A stretch of DNA of 25,990 nucleotides from Bacteroidales bacterium UBA5833 (GCA_002433025.1 DJGZ01000077.1:1-25990); one strand, 5' to 3'; counted from the first letter of the stretch, positions 1 through 7,709 are shown. Program-made: numbers and translations. The notes: a model not told the origin generated them from the letters alone.

Positions 1-1199
1 TGCTGGTTACCGATGGCTTTGGCTGCACCGCCCGCGACACGGTAGAGGTTGAAAGCCTTCAAGGTTCCACACTGGTGGCGCTGGCCGGCATCAACCGCCA
101 ATGCCTGAACAAACCCGCCAGTTCCGACATAAGGCTTACACGTGTTAGTGGACTAAAGCAGTTCAAGGCCACGCTTTACTACAATGCCGGTATTCTGAAC
201 TGCACCAATTTCAACAGCAACGAGGTGGATTTCCCCGGCATAACTGCTCAAATGTTTACTGCCCCGGCCAGGGTTGAAATTGCCTGGAATGGCAGCACCG
301 CCGTTACAAACACCGACACCCTGTTAGTTGGCAGCCTGATTTTTGAAACCACCCAGCCCGGCCTTGCCGACATCAACTGGGAGCATGGCAGCCCCATGAC
401 CTGGTTTTTGAACGAGGCAGGCGACACCATTCAGCAACCCGCCCTTATACCGGGCAACATACAGGTGCACGAAATTCCTGAAATAGGCCTGCAACAGCCC
501 CCGCCGTTGTGCGAAGGCGACAGCATTACGCTGAGTGCCGGGGTAAACGGCGGCACTGCCCCCATGCAATACACCTGGACAGGGCCGCAGGGCAGCAGCA
601 GCACGCAACAGCTCACCATTGCCCAAGCCGGTAGCGGTGACGACGGCCTGTATCACTTCACCGTAAGCGACTATTTCAATTGTGCCGACACAACGCAAAT
701 TATGTTATCGGTTGTGCCTTTGCCGCAGGCCAACTTCCCCACCACCACCGACACCATCTACTACGAGCAGCAAACCCAACTGCAGGCCACCCCAGGCTAT
801 GCCAGCTACCAATGGAACACCGGCGATACCACCTACTTTATCAACATCATCGAAGAGGGCGACTACAGCGTACTGATGCAAACCGCCGAAGGCTGCACCA
901 ACCTTGAAAAAGTCACGCTCATTGACACCTGGTTCCCCTTTAACATCCCCAACGCCGTCACCCCCAATGGCGACGGCCTCAACGATAGCTTCCGCCCCGT
1001 AACCGACTACGACCGCTTTAGCAGGTTTAGCATGGTCATCTACAACAGTTGGGGACAGCGCATTTTTGAAACCACAAGGCCCGCTGAAGGCTGGGATGGC
1101 AAAGATGCTGCTGCGGGGGTGTATGTATGGGTGATTACTTATGCGGATTATATGGGGAAGGTGAGTACGTTGAAGGGGAGTGTGACGTTGGTGAAGTAA
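1..1199 (+). CDS. T9SS-secreted multidomain surface protein, 3' part (cohesin-like, Ig-like, CHU_C)
   Basis: Partial gene: the frame is open from base 3 to the stop at 1199, so the 5' end lies outside the window. A GTG at 75 is in frame, but homologous sequence continues upstream of it, so it is not a credible start. Counting from base 75, about residues 5-125 resemble the cohesin-like domain of the neighbouring large protein. Residues 140-215 look like an Ig-like domain (LCEGDSITLSAG, then WTGPQG), and 216-285 form a second beta domain (YQWNTGDTT). The last ~90 residues are a CHU_C / gliding-motility-associated C-terminal domain (PNAVTPNGDGLND, then IYNSWGQRIFET and EGWDGKDAAAGVYVW). By family knowledge this C-terminus directs type IX secretion and surface attachment. 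The sequence is GC-rich (40 of 60 bases at 541-600). Ligand and role are unknown. Confidence 0.9.
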   Translation, partial: LVTDGFGCTARDTVEVESLQGSTLVALAGINRQCLNKPASSDIRLTRVSGLKQFKATLYYNAGILNCTNFNSNEVDFPGITAQMFTAPARVEIAWNGSTAVTNTDTLLVGSLIFETTQPGLADINWEHGSPMTWFLNEAGDTIQQPALIPGNIQVHEIPEIGLQQPPPLCEGDSITLSAGVNGGTAPMQYTWTGPQGSSSTQQLTIAQAGSGDDGLYHFTVSDYFNCADTTQIMLSVVPLPQANFPTTTDTIYYEQQTQLQATPGYASYQWNTGDTTYFINIIEEGDYSVLMQTAEGCTNLEKVTLIDTWFPFNIPNAVTPNGDGLNDSFRPVTDYDRFSRFSMVIYNSWGQRIFETTRPAEGWDGKDAAAGVYVWVITYADYMGKVSTLKGSVTLVK

Positions 1200-1233
1200 T
1201 GTAGTTAAAACTTAAAAATTAACAATATTTTGG

Positions 1234-1241
1234 TATCTTTG
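1234..1241 (+). promoter_or_regulatory. Bacteroidota -7 box upstream of small secreted protein gene
   Basis: TATCTTTG is a perfect match to TAnnTTTG, 27 bases before the start at 1269. No convincing -33 TTTG lies 19-21 bases upstream. It would drive the 126-residue protein and, through a 15-base gap, the large T9SS gene behind it. Confidence 0.55.
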
Positions 1242-1268
1242 TCTTATTATTAACCAAAAAACCAACTC

Positions 1269-1649
1269 ATGAAAAACCTTAAGTTTATCTTACTAGTTGG
1301 GATTTGTGCTCTCGGATTCAATGTCAGTGCACTATATATAACTGTAAGTATTATTGAAAATACCAGTTATTCAGGCTTATACGATGTTAAGCTTTTTGTC
1401 TTAGATGTTGTGACGCAAAACTATTGTCAGGTAGCACAAGAACAAGATGTAACTCTCTCTTATACGTTCATCCCAAATGAAATCAATCTTTCATGTGTAT
1501 ACCTGGTAAATGATCAGAAAGATCGTTATAGATATATTGCTGTGGTAACCAGGCAGGAAGCTATAGGCAGTGGTCAGAACTGGACACAATTACTTGATAC
1601 AGGAGAAATGTGGAATGTTATTACAATTCCTCCTGTACAAATGAATTAA
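1269..1649 (+). CDS. small secreted protein of unknown function
   Basis: A 126-residue protein with a clear signal peptide (MKNLKFILLVGICALGFNVSA, about residues 1-21, where lysines precede a hydrophobic core). The mature part of ~105 residues is mostly predicted beta-strand, has two cysteines (in NYCQ and LSCVY), and carries no motif I recognise. It has no CHU_C sorting domain, so it is probably periplasmic or exported by another route. The ATG at 1269 sits 27 bases after a good -7 box. It ends 15 bases before the large T9SS substrate, so the two are probably co-transcribed, which suggests a chaperone, partner or cargo role; that is inference only. Base composition is AT-rich, like the first part of the next gene and unlike the GC-rich gene before it. 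Confidence 0.7.
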   Translation: MKNLKFILLVGICALGFNVSALYITVSIIENTSYSGLYDVKLFVLDVVTQNYCQVAQEQDVTLSYTFIPNEINLSCVYLVNDQKDRYRYIAVVTRQEAIGSGQNWTQLLDTGEMWNVITIPPVQMN

Positions 1650-1664
1650 TATATATTGGTTCAG

Positions 1665-4600
1665 ATGTTCCGTGGGATCTTGTTTTTCTTTCTTATTATC
1701 TTTAGCGTTTTCTGTGTTGCTCAAAAAGAATATCATAACTGGTACTTTGGTCAATATTGTGGATTGACTTTTAGCAATGGCGCTCCAATTGCGCTCACAA
1801 ATGGTAGTAATTATGGATGGTCAGGAGCTTCAATTAGTGACTCGTTGGGAAACTTATTATTTTATACAGATGGAAGCTATATTTATGACCGAAATCATAA
1901 TTCCACTCCTAATGGTTATGGATTTTATGGACGGTCATCTACGCAAGGCTCCTTAATTGTTCCTTTACCAAATAGTAAGAATCTTTTTTATATTATAAAT
2001 GTTTGCCACTGGTCAAATGATTTTAGTGATATTCCCGAGACCGGATTGTTTTATTCTATTTTTGATATTAATTTGAGAGATGGATTAGGGGATATAGTTG
2101 TGGACGGGAAAAATATCCCCATCTATTTACCTTTATCTGGCTGTTATGCAGTTGATAAACTCACTTCTGTAAGACATAAAAATAATCGGGATATTTGGAT
2201 AATTACGCGTAATTATCCCGGAAATAAGTTTTTTTCATTTTTATTAACTCCTTCCGGCATTAACCCTGTCGGAAAAATAAGTCTTAGCCTACATAACTGG
2301 ATTACTGGACAAGGGCAACAGAATATCGGGGAAATAGCAATTAGTCCCGATGGTGCAACGATGGCCACTGCATATGATAATAATGAGTTTTTTGAAATTG
2401 GAAATTTTAATACCGCAACTGGTCTGTATACCCCAGGGTTTAAAGTATTTCCAAACATTACACCTTGTGGATCGAACTATGTATCCGTCTTTGGCTTGGA
2501 ATTTTCTCCTGATTCAAAATTTTTATATACATCTATTCGGGTTGCTACTATTAATAATTTTGAATGTGCCTGGGTTCAGCAATACGATGTTTCTATTCTA
2601 GATTCTGCTTCTGTTAAACAATCGCAAATTACCATAGGTGCAGGAATTGCAGGTTCGCTTCAAAATGGTCCGGATGGAAAGATATATGGGGGCTTATTTG
2701 ATGAACAGTATTTAAGTGTTATTCACAATCCCAATAAGAAAGGTTTATTTTGCAATTTTGAGTTCGCTTCTGTATCTTTAGGTGAAGGCAATAGAAAATA
2801 CTTGTGGGGTTTACCCCAAATGCTTCAAAAATATTTCTCCTATATCAATTATTCAGCGGCATGCATAAATCAACCTACCCTTTTCACTCCCAATATATAT
2901 CCGGTGCCTGACAGTGTATACTGGAACTTTGGGGATGCCATGTCAGGTGCCAATGATACCTCCACTTTTCTTAACACTTCGCATATATACCACACTCCCG
3001 GAGATTTTCAGGTTACCCTTATTTCTTACTGGCCGGGCGGCAGGTCTGATACCTCTGCTAAGACCATTTCTGTTTTACCGGCTCCTTTTCCCAATATTGG
3101 TGATACAGCATTCATCTGTAAGGGCGATTCCGTTACATTTGAGTCAGATGTCTTTGAATCATACTTTTGGAGTAGTGGTGATACAACACGTTCGATCACC
3201 GTGGCTGATACCGGTACATATTGGATTGAGGTTACCAACAATCTTGGTTGCATAGGAAGAGATACTGTCAGGGTTGAGTATTTCCCTGCTCCTGTTATTG
3301 GTGATTCAGTTTTGATCTCGCCTACTGCCTGTGGCGGAAGTACAGGAGCCATCAGGGAATTAACCATTACGGGTGTAGAACCTGTTTCTGTTTGGTGGTT
3401 AGACTCTTATGATAATCTTGTTGGCACTACGCTTGATATATACAACCTGCCTGCCGACTGGTACGCCCTTTGGGCAACAGATGGACGTGGATGTACCAAT
3501 TTCATTCAAAAGTACTATGTTCCCGATGCAGGGAATGTACTTATCCATTCAGTTGATCATGAGCCTTCGTTCTGCGACAATAACAATGGTTCAATCATTA
3601 TTAAAGCCGTAACAGGTTTGGGTGATATGCTTGCTTACTCTATACGCCAGGACGAGTGGCTTACCAATGAAGGCAATTTCACCAATCTGGAACCCGGCGA
3701 ATATGTCGTAAAAGTTCGGGTTATCGACAGTACCGGATGTCAGGCAGTTTGGCCTGATCAAATTACCATTTCTAACGAACCCGGCCCTGTGGTTGACCAC
3801 AGTACCGAACCTGAGACTGATAACAACCAGGATGGCACTGTTACGCTTACTGCAGATGGTTTTGGTAATTTAACCTACATCCTTTATGGAATAGTTCAGG
3901 ATACAGGGTACTTCACCGGACTTGCTTCAGGCACTTACTATTACGAAGTGATTGACCAAAACGGCTGTTTTACCTCAGATAGTGTTACGGTTGGGCGTAT
4001 TCAGGGATTTATTCTCTCGGCCATTGCCGGCAACGATACCATTTGTTTTTCGCCACAATTGCTTACAATTCCAGTAGAGGTTACCAATTTTAACGCGGTG
4101 AAAGCATTTGAAATTAGTCTGCGTTATGATGCCACAAAAGTATCCTGTCAAAACTATACCGGTTTAAACGATCAATTGGATGGATTGACAATTGAAGTGT
4201 TCCCCGCACTTGAACGGGTTGTGGCCTGGTGGACAGGCTCTTCCCCTGTTACTTTTTCAGCAACAGAACAGTTGTTTGAACTGGTATTTACAGCTAATGA
4301 TACCGGTACCAGTCAGTTGGCATGGGATCAGACTGGGTTAAGCTGGTTTGAAGGAGAGAACGGGATGCTTGATAATGTTGAGTATTCAATTGGCGAAATG
4401 CAGGTTAATCCACCTGCCGGTATCAGCGTTAATCATTCAACGGTTTGTTGTGAAGGCGGAATTCTCACCATTGCACCATCAGTAGCAGGCACCCAACCTA
4501 TTACATATCAATGGCAATTACCTGATGGCGGCACCGATAATAGGGATATGTTTATAAGTTTTGATGCGCGGCAGGAAAACTCAGGGAACTATGCTATTAA

Positions 4601-5144
4601 AATCACAGATGCACTCGGATGCCAGGATTCTATTATTGTAAATGCACGGGTAGTCCCCTTACCCTCCGCCAACTTCCCAACTATCAACGACACCATTCCC
4701 TTCGAACAACAGTTTACCCTCGAAGCCACACCCGGCTACTTCAGCTATCAATGGAATACCGGCGATACCACCTACTACATAACCGGCACCGAAGAAGGCA
4801 GCTACTCAGTTATTATTCAGACCGAGGAAGGCTGCACCACCATTGATTCCGCTTACCTGAAGGATGTTTATATGCCCTTCTACTTTAATGTTCCCAACGC
4901 CTTCACCCCCAACAACGACGGCCTGAATGACACCTTCCGTCCTGTAGTTGATTACGAAAGAGTGCGTATGTTCAGCATGGTGATCTACAACCGCTGGGGG
5001 CAACTGATCTATGAAACAACCAACCCTGCAGAGGGCTGGGATGGGAAGGATGCACCGGCGGGGGTGTATACGTGGACAATAACGTATTCTGATTATTTGG
5101 GGAAGGTGAGCAAGTTGAGGGGGAGTGTGACGCTTATCAGGTAA
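1665..5144 (+). CDS. large T9SS-secreted surface protein (propeller, PKD, SprB-like, cohesin-like, Ig-like, CHU_C)
   Basis: 1159 residues from ATG 1665. An in-frame TTG at 1656 is possible, but the ATG directly begins a good signal peptide (MFRGILFFFLIIFSVFCVAQ). By eye: residues 20-395 form a WD40-like beta-propeller (for example ISPDGATMA and LEFSPDSKFLY); 396-473 a PKD domain (VYWNFGDAMSGAND); 475-545 Ig-like; 546-780 three SprB-like repeats (SFCDNNNGSI, NLEPGEYVVKV, LASGTYYYEVID); 782-920 cohesin-like; 925-1070 two Ig-like modules; and 1072-1159 the CHU_C type IX sorting domain (PNAFTPNNDGLND, EGWDGKDAPAGVYTW). The likely role is a surface-anchored or released adhesin-like protein; its target is unknown. 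The gene is compositionally mosaic: AT-rich over the propeller, much richer in GC near the 3' end. Its last ~170 coding bases recur almost exactly at 6984-7152. Confidence 0.92.
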   Translation: MFRGILFFFLIIFSVFCVAQKEYHNWYFGQYCGLTFSNGAPIALTNGSNYGWSGASISDSLGNLLFYTDGSYIYDRNHNSTPNGYGFYGRSSTQGSLIVPLPNSKNLFYIINVCHWSNDFSDIPETGLFYSIFDINLRDGLGDIVVDGKNIPIYLPLSGCYAVDKLTSVRHKNNRDIWIITRNYPGNKFFSFLLTPSGINPVGKISLSLHNWITGQGQQNIGEIAISPDGATMATAYDNNEFFEIGNFNTATGLYTPGFKVFPNITPCGSNYVSVFGLEFSPDSKFLYTSIRVATINNFECAWVQQYDVSILDSASVKQSQITIGAGIAGSLQNGPDGKIYGGLFDEQYLSVIHNPNKKGLFCNFEFASVSLGEGNRKYLWGLPQMLQKYFSYINYSAACINQPTLFTPNIYPVPDSVYWNFGDAMSGANDTSTFLNTSHIYHTPGDFQVTLISYWPGGRSDTSAKTISVLPAPFPNIGDTAFICKGDSVTFESDVFESYFWSSGDTTRSITVADTGTYWIEVTNNLGCIGRDTVRVEYFPAPVIGDSVLISPTACGGSTGAIRELTITGVEPVSVWWLDSYDNLVGTTLDIYNLPADWYALWATDGRGCTNFIQKYYVPDAGNVLIHSVDHEPSFCDNNNGSIIIKAVTGLGDMLAYSIRQDEWLTNEGNFTNLEPGEYVVKVRVIDSTGCQAVWPDQITISNEPGPVVDHSTEPETDNNQDGTVTLTADGFGNLTYILYGIVQDTGYFTGLASGTYYYEVIDQNGCFTSDSVTVGRIQGFILSAIAGNDTICFSPQLLTIPVEVTNFNAVKAFEISLRYDATKVSCQNYTGLNDQLDGLTIEVFPALERVVAWWTGSSPVTFSATEQLFELVFTANDTGTSQLAWDQTGLSWFEGENGMLDNVEYSIGEMQVNPPAGISVNHSTVCCEGGILTIAPSVAGTQPITYQWQLPDGGTDNRDMFISFDARQENSGNYAIKITDALGCQDSIIVNARVVPLPSANFPTINDTIPFEQQFTLEATPGYFSYQWNTGDTTYYITGTEEGSYSVIIQTEEGCTTIDSAYLKDVYMPFYFNVPNAFTPNNDGLNDTFRPVVDYERVRMFSMVIYNRWGQLIYETTNPAEGWDGKDAPAGVYTWTITYSDYLGKVSKLRGSVTLIR

Positions 5145-5527
5145 CACCTCACCCCCGATTCCACAAAAGTTCCATCGGAGCTGGCTCTGCCCTCTCCTCT
5201 GGTGCCTGAGCTGATTGGTGAGCTTTTCGTCGAACCATCGTCGAAGACAGGGAGTGGGTTCTGGCATCCTACAGCGTCGGGCATTTGTGCTTTTTAAGAA
5301 ATCAATTTATAAATCTAGCAGGATCTAACTCCATCGCCTTGAGGAATGGCTTGGGGTGAGGTGACTTGAAGCGGCAAGCATTTTATTAATGGGTGATTAT
5401 TTGTAAAAACATAGCGGGAAGCTTGTGAAGAAGTTGAGTAGAGTGATATTGTTGGAGTGAAAAGATCAATAAGCAGACCACTATCCGGGAACTCCAGACA
5501 GTTAAGCAAATAGAAAAAGAACAAAAA
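5145..5527. other. non-coding gap between T9SS gene and ATPase gene
   Basis: 383 bases between two tail-facing genes with no credible gene; the short reverse-strand ORF at 5315-5524 has no recognisable features. It contains an 11-base inverted repeat, CACCTCACCCC at 5145-5155 and GGGGTGAGGTG at 5353-5363, which frames most of the gap. No hairpin-plus-T-run terminator was seen for either gene. Confidence 0.6.
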
Positions 5528-6823
5528 TTAAATGCAATGGGCCGCATATAATGGAACTGACTTTATGTTATTTTCAAATCCGAAGTTCTTTTTTGAAATA
5601 CGAATCGCATAGGGTGATTTATATTTCTCAATAAATATTCCTAGACTCCTTGATCGGGTTCTGAAACCTTTTTTTATTTCTACCGGTATAACACCATCTT
5701 CCAGTTGAAGAACGAAATCAACTTCTGCTTTCCCATCACTTTGCCAATAAAACAGATCATATCCTTTGGTCGCAAAAACCTGCGCCACATAATTTTCAGT
5801 CATGGCTCCAAGAAAAGTATTGTCAACTTCTACCGGTAACAATATAGTTTGTAATGGCAACTTCGACCGCAGTGTGAGAATTCCGATATCGGCCATATAC
5901 AGTTTGAAATTTATGAGATCTGCATAGGCATTAATCGGAACAAAACCATGCTCCAGGCGCTGACATTTAAGCGCAATCCCCGCAAGAATTATCCATTCAA
6001 TTGCTTCTCCGAAAATACTGGCAGTTCCACCTCTCTGAACTACTTTGTATTGGAATTTTGCGTTTTCTTTAGCTAATTGTGCCGGAATTGAATTGTAACA
6101 TGCTCTTATTTTTATACTTGTTGACGAGTCAGCATATTTTGCCATATCGGCTACATATTCATTGAGAATATTATTTTGAATAGTTTGTATTTTGACAAAG
6201 CTTTCTGAATCAACAAAAGCTACAATTACAGCTGGCATACCGCCTGTAATAAAGTACTTATAGTACATCTCAAGCGCAACATTATGCAGGGCCTCAGGGA
6301 ATACTTCATTTCCGGAATAATGCAACCGAATCTCTTCTGCCAGTTTTCCCATATTCATTGCCCATAAAAACTCCTCAAAATCGAGCGGGTACATATTAAT
6401 TTCATCAACTTTTCCTACAGGAAATGAATATTTTTCCCTGTTAATTGCAACACCAAGCAATGAACCGGCAGCAATTACATGGTGTTCGGGCATCTGTTCT
6501 GAAAAGTATTTTAAGGAAGTCAGTGCCCTTTCACATACCTGTATTTCATCGAAAAAAATCAGTGTTTTGCCAGGTTTAATCTCCATCATCTTCACTGCTT
6601 CAATGTATTGGATAATTTTTTTTGGAGACATTTCTGTTTCAATAAATTGACACAAGTTAGTTTCAATCTCCATATTCATGTACACAACATATTCATAATG
6701 CTCTTTACCAAACTCTTCTATGATATATGTTTTACCAACCTGTCTGGCTCCATTGATTATTAAAGGCATTCTGCGCGGGCTGTTTTTCCAGTCAATCAAA
6801 GACTGGGTTACTTTTCTTTTCAT
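5528..6823 (-). CDS. AAA+ ATPase with DUF4143 (PD-(D/E)XK-like) C-terminal domain
   Basis: 431 residues from ATG 6823. A longer frame opens at a TTG at 6898, but that would lie beyond the promoter described below. The N-terminal AAA+ domain has Walker A GARQVGKT (about residues 25-32), Walker B TLIFFDEIQ (about 88-96) and a sensor-like IAAGSLLG. The C-terminal DUF4143 region includes AEVDFVLQ and PVEIKK (Asp near 367, Glu/Lys near 382), the Asp...Glu-x-Lys pattern of PD-(D/E)XK nuclease folds. The family is widespread and multicopy in Bacteroidota and archaea; its biological role is not settled. The gene is AT-rich and points against its neighbours. It sits between a CHU_C gene and a CHU_C gene fragment, which suggests arrival by transfer or rearrangement, although I see no transposase or target-site duplication. 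Confidence 0.9.
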   Translation of the reverse strand: MKRKVTQSLIDWKNSPRRMPLIINGARQVGKTYIIEEFGKEHYEYVVYMNMEIETNLCQFIETEMSPKKIIQYIEAVKMMEIKPGKTLIFFDEIQVCERALTSLKYFSEQMPEHHVIAAGSLLGVAINREKYSFPVGKVDEINMYPLDFEEFLWAMNMGKLAEEIRLHYSGNEVFPEALHNVALEMYYKYFITGGMPAVIVAFVDSESFVKIQTIQNNILNEYVADMAKYADSSTSIKIRACYNSIPAQLAKENAKFQYKVVQRGGTASIFGEAIEWIILAGIALKCQRLEHGFVPINAYADLINFKLYMADIGILTLRSKLPLQTILLPVEVDNTFLGAMTENYVAQVFATKGYDLFYWQSDGKAEVDFVLQLEDGVIPVEIKKGFRTRSRSLGIFIEKYKSPYAIRISKKNFGFENNIKSVPLYAAHCI

Positions 6824-6840
6824 AAAGACAAAATTTACTA

Positions 6841-6871
6841 CAAATTTACCAATAAGTTCCAAAAAGTCAAA
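6841..6871 (-). promoter_or_regulatory. promoter of the AAA+/DUF4143 gene (-33 TTTG, N19, -7 TAAATTTG)
   Basis: Read on the reverse strand, 6871-6868 is TTTG and 6848-6841 is TAAATTTG, separated by exactly 19 bases. This is a full match to the Bacteroidota consensus TTTG-N19-TAnnTTTG. It predicts a transcript starting near 6834 with a leader of about 11 bases and so supports the ATG at 6823 as the start. Confidence 0.75.
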
Positions 6872-6894
6872 TAAATTTGATTTTTTGGAACTTA
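6853..6894. promoter_or_regulatory. 42-bp near-perfect palindrome, candidate operator
   Basis: Two 21-base arms centred at 6873/6874 match at 19 of 21 positions. The outer part is TAAGTTCCAAAAA against TTTTTGGAACTTA, and the inner part is TCAAAT/ATTTGA. It covers the -33 element and part of the spacer of the ATPase promoter, so a dimeric protein bound here should block transcription. The binding protein is not evident; autoregulation by the ATPase is a guess. Confidence 0.6.
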
Positions 6895-6979
6895 ACAATA
6901 ATCAAGTGTCCAAAATCCTATATAACCCAGATACCAGTAACAGTGTAATTTTAATGACAATCAACACCTTTCTATAGGT

Positions 6980-7240
6980 GCTGCCAACGCCTTCACCCCC
7001 AACAACGACGGCCTGAACGACACCTTCCGTCCTGTAGTTGATTACGAAAGAGTGCGTATGTTCAGCATGGTGATCTACAACCGCTGGGGGCAACTGATCT
7101 ATGAAACAACCAACCCCGCAGAAGGCTGGGATGGGAAGGATGCCCCGGCGGGATTTATAGCCGGGCGATCAATTCTCGGTTATGGAGGGGAAGGTTGTGA
7201 GGATGAGGGGGAGTGTAGCCTTGATGAGGTAACTCCATAA
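6980..7240 (+). pseudogene. orphan 3' fragment of a CHU_C (T9SS sorting domain) gene, frameshifted
   Basis: Bases 6984-7152 align without gaps to 4894-5062, the end of the large T9SS gene, with four differences in 169 positions (4928/7018, 5027/7117, 5033/7123, 5054/7144). All four are third-codon, silent changes. Translation begins AANAFTPNNDGLNDTF and runs through MFSMVIYNRWGQ to GWDGKDAPAG. After 7152 similarity drops sharply but can still be followed to GAGGTAA at 7226-7232, where the original stop is now out of frame. No signal peptide or upstream domains precede it, so it cannot be a working T9SS substrate. It is either the remnant of a third surface-protein gene or a copied module. Confidence 0.85.
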
Positions 7241-7245
7241 CCTAC

Positions 7246-7612
7246 ATCTGACGAAGGAGGAATCTCAACCCGGGAATCCCTCTATTCCATCAATTTTCTC
7301 GCTACGCTCAAAATGACGAACCGCTTTTTATTCAGCGGGAGCGGGTGGCGGCTGAACTGAAGCAGGCATCCTTTTTGCCGCCACCCGCGTCAGTCTTTTA
7401 CCAACAGGCAAGCCGTCATTCCGACGAAGGAGGAATCTCAAGCCGGAAATTGCTCTTTTCCATCAGATTTCCCGCTAGGCTTGAAATGACGGATCGCCTT
7501 TTATTGAGCAGGTGGCGGCTGAAAAGAAACAGGTGACTGCTTTGCCACCACGCGCTCCCCATAACCACCTGCTGCACAAAGTCATTCCGACAAAGGAGGA
7601 ATCACAAATCGA
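7246..7612. repeat. tandem ~170-bp repeat block with REP-like palindromes
   Basis: The motif GACGAAGGAGGAATCTCAA begins at 7250 and 7423, and a variant begins at 7589, giving periods of 173 and 166 bases. In the second unit GTCATTCCGAC (7415) pairs with AATGAC (7485-7490), and TCAAGCC (7438-7444) pairs with GGCTTGA (7478-7484). The first unit ends its palindrome with AATGACG at 7312-7318. Each full unit also carries a GGTGGCGGCTGAA segment (7345 and 7511). The third copy is cut off after ~35 bases. GTCATTCC...GGAGGAATC palindromes are a familiar class of dispersed intergenic repeat in bacterial genomes. No gene is present here. Confidence 0.75.
7341..7388. repeat. GC-rich 12-bp inverted repeat inside the tandem block
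   Basis: GCGGGTGGCGGC (7341-7352) and GCCGCCACCCGC (7377-7388) are perfect complements separated by 24 bases. A weaker version (GGTGGC...GCCACC) lies at the same place in the second unit. The run of Ts is inside the loop, so it is not a standard terminator. Confidence 0.6.
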
Positions 7613-7682
7613 CAGAGGGCGGGGGCTGAGGCAGATTCATACACATTTTAAAATTCGCGAATGCAGAATTCCCGATATTTTA

Positions 7683-7690
7683 TACTTTTG
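7683..7690 (+). promoter_or_regulatory. -7 box upstream of DUF5606 gene
   Basis: TACTTTTG matches TAnnTTTG and lies 19 bases before ATG 7710, predicting a leader of about 12 bases. No clear -33 element. It supports 7710 as the start over upstream in-frame codons, which lie inside the repeat block. Confidence 0.55.
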
Positions 7691-7709
7691 CAAAAAATCA
7701 GGAATTTTT

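Noticed and set aside
4806..5267. 153-residue reverse frame over the end of the large T9SS gene
   Set aside because: It is a shadow of the CHU_C coding sequence; a matching shadow appears over the fragment at 6902-7093 because the DNA is duplicated.
5315..5524. 69-residue reverse ORF in the gap after the large T9SS gene
   Set aside because: No promoter, no domain and no plausible signal peptide with a coherent mature part; length is expected by chance.
5528..6894. ATPase gene as part of a recognisable insertion sequence
   Set aside because: No transposase, terminal inverted repeats at both ends or target-site duplication could be found; the palindrome is on one side only and fits an operator better.
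6824..6898. Longer start (TTG at 6898) for the AAA+/DUF4143 ATPase
   Set aside because: It would lie upstream of the well-matched promoter and inside the palindrome; MKRKVTQSLIDW at 6823 is the natural N-terminus.
7246..7612. Possible CRISPR array
   Set aside because: Repeat period is ~170 bases, the units are similar throughout, only about two copies exist, and there are no short unique spacers or cas genes.
7345..7709. Open frames at 7345-7536 and 7512-7709 across the repeat block
   Set aside because: They read through repeated non-coding palindromes; the real start of the DUF5606 gene is ATG 7710 behind its -7 box.
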